NCBI GenBank assembly: GCA_963798195.1
Contig: CAWCSF010000010.1
Location: 496,001-560,000, forward strand
Origin: CAVSRC01 sp963798195
Lineage (GTDB): Bacteria; Pseudomonadota; Alphaproteobacteria; Rhizobiales; Kaistiaceae
Length of the DNA stretch: 64,000 bases
Reading direction: 5' to 3'
Under the pieces are notes generated by a model. The model made no database searches. It was given only the letters and a program-made list of their open reading frames with translations, and was not told the DNA's origin. A program made the position numbers and the translations under genes. This document shows positions 8,952 through 17,854 of this stretch, piece by piece. Within the stretch, counting starts at the first letter, position 1. Every line of letters begins with the position of its first letter.

Positions 8952-11900
8952 ATGACCGTAGCCCCGGCGACCACCTCCATTCCGCAATTCGCGGCCCCTT
9001 ATGCCGCGGACGACGAAGCGCTGATCCGCGGCTTTATTGCGGAGACGCGGCTGGACGTGGTCGCGGAAGAGCGCATCGACCATCGCGCGACGGCGTTGAT
9101 CGCGGCAATTCGCGATCAGGCGGGCGCCATCGGCGGGCTGGAGGATTTCCTCCGCGAGTTCGCGCTCTCGACCCGCGAAGGGCTGGCGCTGATGGTCCTG
9201 GCCGAGGCGTTACTGCGCGTGCCCGATGCCGGCGACGCAGGACCGGCTGATCGAGGACAAGATCGGCAGTGGCGACTGGGACGAGCATTCCGGACGCGGC
9301 GAGAAGCTGTTCGTCGCGGCGTCGATCTGGGCACTCGGCCTGACCAGCCGCATCGTCCACCCCGGCGACACGCCGGAGGGGATCGTCTCCGGGCTCGTGA
9401 AGCGGCTCGGACAGCCGGCCGTGCGCACGGCGACCCGGCAGGCGATGCGTGTGCTCGGGCATCACTTCGTGCTTGGCGAGACCATCGAGGAGGCGCTCGG
9501 CCGGGCGCAACCGCTCGAAAAGCATGGCTATCGCCACTCCTACGACATGCTCGGCGAAGGCGCGCGGACTGCCGCCGACGCGGAGAACTATTTCGCCGCC
9601 TACGCAGATGCCATTGCCGCCATCGGGCGATCGGCCGGCAAGAAATCGTTGCCGGACCGGCCGGGCATTTCGGTCAAGCTCTCGGCGCTGCACCCGCGCT
9701 ACGAGGCGGTGAAGCACGACCGCGTGATGCGCGAATTGGCGCCACGGCTGCTGGAACTCGCTCGCGCGGCGAAGGCCCACGATCTCAACCTGACCGTCGA
9801 TGCCGAGGAGGCCGACCGGCTGGAGATATCGCTGGAAGTGATCGCGTCGGTTCTCGCCGATCCGTCGCTGGCCGGGTGGGACGGATTCGGGCTGGCGGTG
9901 CAGGCCTACCAGAAGCGCGCCGCGGCCGTAATCGATTGGGTGGGTGAACTCTCCGCTTCGCTGGAGCGGCGCATGATGGTGCGGCTGGTCAAGGGCGCGT
10001 ACTGGGACACCGAGGTGAAGCGGGCGCAGGAGCGTGGGCTCGCCGACTATCCGGTGTTCACGCGCAAGCCCGCAACCGACGAGTCCTACCTAGCCTGCGC
10101 CAAAAGACTGCTGGCACTTCGGCCGCGCATCTATCCGCAATTCGCCAGCCACAACGCACTGACCGTGGCGGCCATCCGCGAAATGGCGGGCGGCACGGAG
10201 GGCTACGAGTTCCAGCGGCTTCACGGCATGGGCGAAGCCCTGTTCGCAGCGCTGCGGGCCGAGGACAAGACAGTCGCCTGCCGCATCTACGCGCCGGTCG
10301 GCGGGCACCGCGAATTGCTTGCCTACCTCGTGCGGCGGCTGCTGGAGAACGGGGCCAACTCGTCCTTCGTCTCCGCCGTCGGCGACAACGACATCCCGAT
10401 AGCGGCGCTGCTCAGGCGGCCGGCGGAATTACTGAAAGAGGGCGCGCAGGTACGTCACAGCCGTATTCCGCTGCCGCGCGATCTCTACGCGCCGGCGCGG
10501 CGCAACTCGTCGGGCATGGAATTCGGCAGCGCAGCCGACGTCGCCGGTCTGCTGGACGGCATGGCCAGGGCGGGCGATGCGCCGGTGCAGGCACGCCCGC
10601 TGCTCGCGGCTGGCAAGAGCGGCGGCGCGGCGCGTGCGGTGCTCAGCCCCATCGACGGAAAGACCAATGTCGGCAGCGTGATCGACACGCCGCTTGAATC
10701 GATTGATGAGGCCATGGCGGCCGGCTTAGCCGGCTTTGCAAAATGGTCGCGGGTGCCGGGAATGGAGCGCGCCGCGGCGCTCGACCGTCTTGCCGACCTG
10801 CTCGAAGGCGGGCGCGATGCGCTGATTGGGTTGCTCGCCCGGGAAGGCGGCAAGACGCTTGTCGACGGCATTGCCGAGGTACGCGAGGCGGTGGACTTCT
10901 GCCGTTACTACGCCGCGCAGGCACGGCTGAACTTCGCCGAGGCCGAGGTCATGCCCGGACCGACCGGCGAGAGCGATCGGCTCGTGCGCCGCGGCCGGGG
11001 AGTCTTCGTTTGCATCTCGCCGTGGAATTTCCCGCTGGCGATCTTCCTCGGACAGGTGACCGCGGCGCTCGCCGCCGGCAACGCCGTCATCGCCAAGCCC
11101 GCCGAACAGACGCCGCTGATCGCCTTCCGCGCCTTCGAACTGCTGCATCGCGCCGGGATACCGGTCGAAGCGGCACAGCTGGCGCCCGGCGACGGCAGGA
11201 TCGGCGCGGCGCTGGTGGCGCACAAACACACTGCCGGCGTCGCTTTCACCGGCTCGACCGAGGTCGCGTGGGCGATCAACCGGACGTTGGCGGCGAAGGA
11301 CGGGCCGATCGTGCCGCTGATCGCCGAGACCGGCGGTATCAACGCCATGATCGCCGACGCCACGGCGCTGCCGGAGCAGGTGGCGGACGATGTCATCACC
11401 TCGGCCTTCCGCTCGGCCGGCCAACGTTGCTCGGCCCTCCGCCTGCTGTGCCTGCAGGACGATGTCGCCGATACCGTGCTGGAGATGGTGGTCGGCGCCG
11501 CCGGTGAACTTGCCATCGGCGATCCGCGCGATCCTGCGACCGACGTGGGGCCGGTGATCGACGCCGAGGCGAAGGCGAACCTGGAGAAGCACATCGCGGC
11601 GATGCGTGCGGCGTCTTTTGCCAAGGTCCGCTACGCCGGCAAAGCGCCGCCGGAAGGAACATTCGTCGCGCCGCATGTGATCGAACTGGATTCGCCATCG
11701 CGGCTGCAGCGCGAAGTCTTCGGGCCCATCCTCCATGTCGTCCGCTGGAAGGCCGGGGAACTGGACAATCTGATCGCCGCTATCGCCGCCACCGGCTATG
11801 GCCTAACACTCGGCGTCCACAGCCGCATCGACGAGACGGTGCGCCGTGTCGTGGCCGCCTTGCCGGTCGGCAATGTCTACGTCAACCGCAACATCATCGG

Positions 11901-12066
11901 CGCTGTGGTTGGGACCCAGCCTTTCGGCGGTTCCGGCCTGTCGGGTACCGGGCCGAAAGCCGGCGGCCCCGATTACCTGAGGCGCTTCGCGCTGGAACAG
12001 GTTATCTCGGTCAATACGGCGGCGGCCGGCGGCAACGCCTCGCTGATCGCCATGGAGGACGAATGA
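8952..12066 (+). pseudogene. putA: bifunctional proline dehydrogenase / L-glutamate-gamma-semialdehyde dehydrogenase, frameshifted
   Basis: Oxidises proline to glutamate in two steps. The first ~93 codons from 8952 read PutA N-terminal sequence (LREFALSTREGLALMVLAEALLR), then the frame breaks at about 9230-9232 (GCCGGCG). One extra G there restores VPDAATQDRLIEDKIGSGDW and the frame runs to 12066, giving about 1037 aa after repair. PRODH marks are MVRLVKGAYWDTEVKR and YEFQRLHGMGEAL. ALDH marks are SPWNFPLAIF, ETGGINAM (Glu) and SAGQRCSALR (catalytic Cys). No N-terminal ribbon-helix-helix repressor domain is visible. The stop overlaps the next gene (ATGA). Probably functional if the insertion is a sequencing error. 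Confidence 0.93.
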
Positions 12067-13025
12067 AGCACCGCTGCGCCATACTTGACGACTACCAGAG
12101 CGTCGCCCTCTCGATGGCCGACTGGGCATCGCTCGGGCCGGACGTCGAGATCGAGGTCTTTAGCCGACACATCGACGATCGCGCCGCGCTCGTCTCGGCA
12201 TTGGTCGGGTTCGACATCATCGTCGCCATGCGCGAGCGCACGGTGTTCGACGCCGATCTGCTCGGCAGGCTGCCGGATCTCCGCCTGCTGGTGACGACCG
12301 GCATGCGCAACGCGTCGATCGACGTCGCGACGGCTGAGAAGAACGGCGTCGTCGTCTGCGGCACCGGCGGCGTGGCCGGATCGACGGCGCAGCTTGCCTG
12401 GGCGCTGATCCTGGCTCTGGTGCGCAATATCCCGGAGGAGGTTGCGGAATTCCGTGGCGGCGCGGCGTGGCAGCAGCGGCTTTCGGTCGACCTGACGGGC
12501 AAACGGCTGGGGCTCGTCGGGCTCGGCCGTCTTGGCACGCGAGTAGCCCAGGTTGGTCTGGCCTTCGAGATGGACGTCGCCGGCTGGAGTCCGAACCTGA
12601 CCGACGAGCGCGCCGGTGCGGTCGGCGCCACGCGGGTTGCCACGCTGGACGAACTGCTGAAAACGTCCGACATCGTGTCCATCCACATGCCACTGAGTGC
12701 TCGGAGCCGTGGCCTCATCGGCGCGCGTGAACTGGGGCTGATGAAGCCGACGGCATACCTGGTGAACACCTCGCGCGGACCGATCATCGACGAGGCGGCG
12801 CTGGTCGCTGCGCTCGAGGGCGGTCGGCTCGCCGGAGCCGGGCTTGATGTCTACGACCGTGAGCCGTTGCCGGCGGATCATCCCTTGCGGCGCGCGCCCC
12901 GCCTGATTGCCACGCCACATATCGGCTACGTCACCGACGCGACCTACCGTGCCTTCTATGGCGATGCTGTCGAGGATATCCGCGGCTGGCTGGATGGTAC
13001 GCCGGTCCGTCGGATTCCGGCTTAG
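12063..13025 (+). CDS. D-2-hydroxyacid dehydrogenase family protein
   Basis: 320 aa NAD(P)-dependent D-isomer-specific 2-hydroxyacid dehydrogenase. The dinucleotide motif GLVGLGRLGTRVAQVG is near residues 144-159. Catalytic residues are in place: Arg in NTSRGPIIDEAAL, Glu in DVYDREPLP and His in ATPHIGYVT. The usual acidic residue after strand 2 is replaced (AGWSPN), so NADP use is possible. Its ATG overlaps the putA stop by 4 nt, so it is translated with putA. That coupling suggests it handles a 2-oxo acid arising near proline/glutamate metabolism, but the substrate is not deducible. Confidence 0.88.
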   Translation: MKHRCAILDDYQSVALSMADWASLGPDVEIEVFSRHIDDRAALVSALVGFDIIVAMRERTVFDADLLGRLPDLRLLVTTGMRNASIDVATAEKNGVVVCGTGGVAGSTAQLAWALILALVRNIPEEVAEFRGGAAWQQRLSVDLTGKRLGLVGLGRLGTRVAQVGLAFEMDVAGWSPNLTDERAGAVGATRVATLDELLKTSDIVSIHMPLSARSRGLIGARELGLMKPTAYLVNTSRGPIIDEAALVAALEGGRLAGAGLDVYDREPLPADHPLRRAPRLIATPHIGYVTDATYRAFYGDAVEDIRGWLDGTPVRRIPA

Positions 13026-13114
13026 GGTTGCGGGCTCCTCGCTTCTCCGCAACAAAGCCGGCTCGCGAGGCCCCGCGCCGCCGGATAGATGATCAGCAGA
13101 AAGAGCCGTAGGCC

Positions 13115-14821
13115 ATGACCGACCAAGCCTTCCTCTCCCGCGCCATCGACCAGGGCAGGGGCGCCACGCCGGCCGACCTCGTCATCAAGAATGTCGGGCT
13201 GCTCGACATCGTCTACGGTGGTGTGACCGTCACCGACATCGCCATCTGCGGCGACCGCGTCGTCGGCACCTACGAGACCTACGAGGGCACGAAGGAGATC
13301 GACGGCACCGGCCTGTTCGCGGTGCCCGGCTTCATCGACACGCATCTTCACGTCGAGTCGTCGCTGGTGACGCCGCAGGAATTCGACCGCTGCGTCCTGC
13401 CGCATGGCGTGACCACGGCGATCTGCGATCCGCACGAGATCGCCAATGTGCTCGGCCTCGAAGGCATCAGGTTCTTCCTGGAGTCGGCCGAGAACACGAT
13501 CATGGATCTGCGCGTGCAGCTCTCGTCCTGCGTCCCCGCCACCACATTCGAGACGGCCGGCGCCGAACTGCTGGCGAAGGATCTGTTGCCGCTGGCGTCG
13601 CACCCGAAGGTGATCGGGCTCGCCGAATTCATGAACTTCCCCGGCGTGCTGTCGAGCCGCGATGACGTGCTCGACAAGCTGGTGGCGTTCCAGGACGGGC
13701 ACATCGACGGACACGCGCCGCTGGTGCGCGGATACGATCTCAACGGCTATCTCGCGGCGCGCATCCGCACCGATCATGAGACGACCATTGCCGAGGATGG
13801 CCGCGAGAAGCTGAGGAAGGGCCTCGCCGTCCTGATCCGCGAGGGATCGGTGACCAAGGACCTGCACGCGTTGGCCGAGATCCTCGACGAGAACTCGTCG
13901 AGCTTCTGTTGCCTGTGCACCGACGATCGCAACCCGCTCGACATCGCCGAGGAGGGGCACCTCGACTACATGGTGCGGACGCTGATCGGGCTCGGCCGGC
14001 CGCTCCACCACGTCTATCGGACGGCGAGCTGGTCGGCGGCGAAGGCGTTCGGACTTCGCGACCGCGGCATGATTGCGCCCGGCTATCGCGCCGACATCGT
14101 CCTGGTTGGCGACCTCGCTGCCTGCTCGGTGAAGACGGTAATTTCCGCCGGCCGCGTCGTAGACGATGCGCTCTTTGCGACGCGGCGGAAGATCGAGCCG
14201 GTTGGGCTCGACAGCGTCAAGGCCAGGGAAGTCAGCGCTGCGGACTTCCGCATTCCCGGCGCCGCAGGCGAACTCACGATGATCGGCGTGGCGCCCGGCC
14301 GGGTGGTCACCGACAATGTCCGGAAGCACGTGCCGGCCAAAGGCAACGAACGCGTCGCCGATCCGGCGAACGACATTGCCAAGGTCGTGGTCATCGAGCG
14401 GCATGGCCGCAACGGCAATATCGGCCGCGCCTTCGTCACCGGCTTTGGCATGCAGCGCGGCGCTATCGCGTCGTCCGTCGGGCACGACAGCCACAACATC
14501 TGCGTCGTCGGCGTGGACGATGGCGATATGGCAGTCGCGGTCAACCGGCTGCGCGAAACCGGCGGTGGATTTGTCGTGGCGTCCGGCGGCGCGGTGAAGG
14601 CCGAGCTGCCGCTGCCGCTCGCGGGCTTGATGAGCCTCGGGACGTTCGAGTCAGTACACGCGGGCCTGATGCCGCTTCGCCGCGCGGCGCGCGAGCTCGG
14701 CTGCACGCTGCCGGAACCATTCCTCCAGGTTGCTTTCCTGCCACTCCCGGTTATTCCCCACCTCAAGATCACCGACCTCGGGCTGTTCGACGTCGATCGG
14801 TTCGAGCTCGTGCAGGAGTGA
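13115..14821 (+). CDS. ade: adenine deaminase
   Basis: Converts adenine to hypoxanthine plus ammonia (purine salvage). 568 aa, the usual length of the amidohydrolase-type AdeC family. Metal motifs are FIDTHLHVESS (residues about 72-82) and DPHEIANV. Further on it has AEFMNFPGV, CTDDRNPLDIAEEGHLDY and the C-terminal domain signatures VVVIERHGRNGNIGRAFVTGFG, SSVGHDSHNI and LPLPVIPHLKITDLGLF. The ATG at 13115 follows an AAAGAGCCG stretch. The last 171 bp overlap, antisense, the tail of the convergent MFS gene. Confidence 0.95.
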   Translation: MTDQAFLSRAIDQGRGATPADLVIKNVGLLDIVYGGVTVTDIAICGDRVVGTYETYEGTKEIDGTGLFAVPGFIDTHLHVESSLVTPQEFDRCVLPHGVTTAICDPHEIANVLGLEGIRFFLESAENTIMDLRVQLSSCVPATTFETAGAELLAKDLLPLASHPKVIGLAEFMNFPGVLSSRDDVLDKLVAFQDGHIDGHAPLVRGYDLNGYLAARIRTDHETTIAEDGREKLRKGLAVLIREGSVTKDLHALAEILDENSSSFCCLCTDDRNPLDIAEEGHLDYMVRTLIGLGRPLHHVYRTASWSAAKAFGLRDRGMIAPGYRADIVLVGDLAACSVKTVISAGRVVDDALFATRRKIEPVGLDSVKAREVSAADFRIPGAAGELTMIGVAPGRVVTDNVRKHVPAKGNERVADPANDIAKVVVIERHGRNGNIGRAFVTGFGMQRGAIASSVGHDSHNICVVGVDDGDMAVAVNRLRETGGGFVVASGGAVKAELPLPLAGLMSLGTFESVHAGLMPLRRAARELGCTLPEPFLQVAFLPLPVIPHLKITDLGLFDVDRFELVQE

Positions 14822-16028
14822 CAGGTCGAATTTGACCTCGGGGAGCGGATCGATCTCCGGGACATCATCGACACCGTCGACGAAGGCGGCTGGTGCGTCC
14901 TTCGGGCGGCGGAGCAGGAAGAGCGTCAGCCCGACGAAGCCGACGCCGATGGCGATGGGCAGGGCTTCCGGTCCGAACAGGTCGACGAGATAGCCGACCG
15001 GCGTCGACCCGACGATCGAGCCAGCCGAGTACGCCATCGCGAAGCCGGTCGAGACGACGGCAAGCCGATGGCCGCGGAAATCCTGGCCGATGAGCACGAC
15101 GCCCAGCGTGTAGATGCCGGAGACAGTACCGCCTGCGAGAAACAGAACCGGCTGCGCCAGCAACGGCAGGCCCATGGCGAAGGGCAGGGCGAAGCTGGTT
15201 GCGGCGGCGACCACCGCGCAGAGGAGCAGCGTGGCCTGACGGCCGTAGCGGTCGGCCATCCACCCAAGGCCGGCGATGAGAACCGCTTCGCCGAGGCTGA
15301 ACACGGCGACCAGCCGGGCGGCACCGGCGTCGTCGAAGCCATGCGCAAGGCCGTAGAGCGGCAAGAGGCTCTGCATGGCCGTCTCGCCGACGCCGCCCAG
15401 GAAGCCCGCGGCGACAAGACCGCCGGCCGCCGAAAGCGCCAGCTTCAGTGTCGTGGCGTCGCCGGTTTCTTCTTCCTCGACCTCGCCGGTCGCCGGGCGG
15501 ATCGAGATGGCAACCAGTATCGCGGCCGCCAGCGGCACCATGGCCACGATCAACGGCAAGCGAGCCTGAAACGCCGACGCCGCCGAGGACCAGGGGGCCG
15601 ATGAACTGGCAGGTGGCGTAAAGCGTGCCGGACGCGCCGATGATGCGACCGCGATGACGATCGTCGACGACGCCGTTGAGCCAGATCTCGGTGGTCGTCC
15701 ACAGCGCGGCGAAACAGGCGCCCATGACGAAGCGCGCGGCAAACCAGACGACGAGATGATCCGCGAGCAGGATGGCGGCGAACGAGGCGAGCGATATCGC
15801 GAACATCGCCGCCACCACCCAGCGCACGCTGAAGCGCGCGATAAGCCGCGGGAGGATGGGGCCGACGATGAGGATGCCGGCGCCGGCCAGCGAAGCGTTG
15901 AGGCCGATCAGCCAGGTCGCGAGCTCGCGCTTTTCCAGCGCCAGCGAGAAGAACGGGTAGCTGTAGCCGTAGAGCAGCGCTTCCGCGCCGATCAGCGAGA
16001 GAACACCGGCTACCCGCCAGAGTTTCAT
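14651..16028 (-). pseudogene. MFS transporter, frameshifted; long antisense tail
   Basis: Twelve-helix major facilitator, probably of the YcaD/UMF2-like group, about 458 aa when repaired. The first frame from 16028 reads MKLWRVAGVLSLIGAEALL to IGPLVLGG. The frame then shifts by one base around 15573-15587 and continues QARLPLIVAMVPLAAAILV. One extra C on the plus strand in the CGCCGCC region explains it. Helices and the loop motif GWMADRYGRQATLL are otherwise intact. The C terminus is a hydrophilic acidic tail (DDVPEIDPLPEVKFDL and on) that runs 171 bp antisense through the adenine deaminase gene. The start overlaps the SET gene stop (ATGA). Substrate unknown. Confidence 0.85.
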
Positions 16029-16453
16029 CGATGGCGCCTCAGATCACGCACAGCGGCTCTGTCGCACCAGCACCGCTTGCCTTCCGGCACGAGGTTGAAG
16101 GTGCGGTAGTCCGCAGTGATCTCCTCGCCGGGACGGATGTCGCGATCGGCATAGACGTAGAGCTGGCCTTCGACGCGCGCATTCGGCTTGCAGTTGTGGT
16201 TGAGGTAGTCGACGCCTTCCGGCTCCCACATCGGCAGGAGGCAGAGAAGCTTCGTGCCTTCGAGCTTCAGGTGGACGGACTGGCGCCACCAGTAATCGTC
16301 GAGCGCGTCCTTCTCGGCGAGATCGACCATGACCGACTTGCCGTCGAAGAAGCCGAGCAGCGTGCCCTCGGCGATCGTGCGCGTGGCGTAGATCGCCTTG
16401 TGATCCTCGGAGATCGAGCGGACCTCCAGCAGATCAAAGTTGGTGTAGCTCAT
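16025..16453 (-). CDS. SET domain-containing protein
   Basis: 142 aa, essentially a bare SET domain. Visible are the substrate/cofactor signature DYLNHNCKPNARVEG (NHxC-type), the catalytic-Tyr region ITADYRTFN and a post-SET-like CWC. SET proteins methylate lysines; bacterial ones modify ribosomal or cytochrome proteins, among others. The start MSYTNFDLLEV at 16453 follows GGGGCTTTCCC. It overlaps the upstream unknown gene by 20 nt and the downstream MFS gene by 4 nt, so the three are one operon. The target protein is not known; the tightly linked 327-aa protein is a candidate substrate or partner. Confidence 0.85.
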   Translation of the reverse strand: MSYTNFDLLEVRSISEDHKAIYATRTIAEGTLLGFFDGKSVMVDLAEKDALDDYWWRQSVHLKLEGTKLLCLLPMWEPEGVDYLNHNCKPNARVEGQLYVYADRDIRPGEEITADYRTFNLVPEGKRCWCDRAAVRDLRRHR

Positions 16454-17417
16454 GGGAAAGCCCCTCGACCTCGAACGCACTTTCGAGCAACGGAACGCCG
16501 CCTGATTGCCCATCCCGTCCCGGGACGTAGTCTTGTCCATCAAAAAGGTTAGCCGACCATTTAGCGCAGAGGCGTTCGGCGTACGCGATGGGCATCTCGT
16601 GGACGTGCGGGCACTTTTCGAGTTCGGCGAAGACCGGATCGTTATGCGCCGCGATCCAGTGCTTGCGGTCGTCGGCGAGGTGCACGCCGCGCGCCGGGTC
16701 CTTGGCGATGCGGCTGTAGTTGGTGATGGTCGTGATCGACATGTTCTGCCAGGCGATCACGCATTTGCGGAAGAGGAGCTCCACGGCGTCACGGTCGTGG
16801 GTCATTTCCCAGGGCGCGCGGCCCCAGGCGCGGATGGCCTGGTCGTGCACCAGACGCGCGAACGCGTACGCGTCGGAGGTCGTGTTGATCGCGGTGAACG
16901 GCGCGCCCAGCGACGGATCGTAAAGTGGGTCCGCCGGATTACTGGCATGCCTGGTGAAAGCGACCGAGAAGAACTCGTAGGCTGTTTCCTGTCCGGTAAC
17001 CGGGCAGGTGACCTCGATCGAGGCGCCTAGCGTCTCCCCACGGATCACCGCGTCGGCGTCTGCCGCGCGTCCGGCCTCGCGCATGGCTGCGCCGAGCAGG
17101 CGGAGTTCGTCCTCGACAGATTTGCAGCGCGTCTCGTCGTGGATGAGAAGGGCGAGGAAACCGGTCTTGCGCTCCTCGGCGACCTCACGGCGGAACTGTT
17201 CGAAGGCCTCGGCGTATTCCGCGCCATTGCGGAAGCGGGCAACGAGAAACCGGCCCGCCTTGAACTCACGCCTTCCGGCCGCGCATTGAAGCCCGTCGTT
17301 GAGCCACGCGCCGAACACATCTGGTTGCAGACTGTGGAATGGGCACCGCGACCCGGCTGCTGGCCGAACGCGGACATCCGCTCGGGGCGCAGATGGCGCC
17401 ACCTCCGCGAAACTCAT
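16434..17417 (-). CDS. conserved protein of unknown function, linked to SET gene
   Basis: 327 aa, soluble, no signal peptide. I do not recognise the family. Notable sequence: CPFHSLQPDVFGAWLND near residues 25-41, GFLALLIHDETRCKSVEDE, ASIEVTCPVTGQETAYEFF, YDPSLGAPFTAINTTSDAYAFARLVHD and ITTITNYSRIAKDP. Cys residues at about 25, 45, 98, 136 and 217 could bind metal. It is the first gene of an operon with a SET protein (20-nt overlap) and an MFS transporter. ATG at 17417 follows GAGGCAAC. Function unknown. Confidence 0.75.
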   Translation of the reverse strand: MSFAEVAPSAPRADVRVRPAAGSRCPFHSLQPDVFGAWLNDGLQCAAGRREFKAGRFLVARFRNGAEYAEAFEQFRREVAEERKTGFLALLIHDETRCKSVEDELRLLGAAMREAGRAADADAVIRGETLGASIEVTCPVTGQETAYEFFSVAFTRHASNPADPLYDPSLGAPFTAINTTSDAYAFARLVHDQAIRAWGRAPWEMTHDRDAVELLFRKCVIAWQNMSITTITNYSRIAKDPARGVHLADDRKHWIAAHNDPVFAELEKCPHVHEMPIAYAERLCAKWSANLFDGQDYVPGRDGQSGGVPLLESAFEVEGLSHELHQL

Positions 17418-17854
17418 GTTGCCTCCTCGTACGCATACTCAACAAATACTTAACTGCCGCACGTTGGAGTAAGCAGGCGCGTTAACCCATTGTCAACCAA
17501 TCCGGTTCCGACAGGCCGGTTCAGTCGGGCTGACAGAGGGAGAAATTCACCATACGCAACAAAGCGTTAACCATATGGGCGAAAGAGCCGGGCGATGAAG
17601 CGACGAGAAGGGAACGGCAACAGCCTCAAACCGGTCGACCCATAAGATCTCAGCGCGCAAAGTATTGTTGGTGTGTTCCGAAGTCTTTCAAGACGCCGTG
17701 GCATCAAACACGTGCCATCAGAGATGGTCGAAGGTCCATCCTGCAATTGCGTCCGAATTGAAGAACTTAAGCGAACGTAACCTCGCGATTAAGTCAATCG
17801 CAATGCCCGGATCGCAGATTAGGCATCTGGAACGGGAAAGTTGGGACTGGGGAT
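17418..17854. other. 437-bp non-coding region between divergent genes
   Basis: Separates the unknown/SET/MFS operon (minus) from the first GGDEF-EAL gene (plus). It is clearly less GC-rich than its surroundings. It contains TTAACCCATTGTCAACC (about 17481-17500) and the 15-mer gcaacaaagcgttaa at 17556-17570, continuing into TTAACCAT (17567-17574), an exact CtrA-type half site. An ORF crossing its right half is not coding-like. No terminator hairpin or tRNA was seen. Confidence 0.6.
17567..17574 (+). promoter_or_regulatory. putative CtrA half site TTAACCAT
   Basis: Exact match to the CtrA half-site form TTAACCAT, about 280 bp upstream of the GGDEF-EAL gene. A second near-site (TTAA-N7-TCAA) lies about 85 bp further left. 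CtrA commonly controls motility and c-di-GMP genes in this class. Eight-base motifs occur by chance, so this is a pointer only. Confidence 0.3.

Noticed and set aside
13022..14494. 490-codon minus-strand ORF
   Set aside because: Antisense shadow of adenine deaminase with no recognisable domain.
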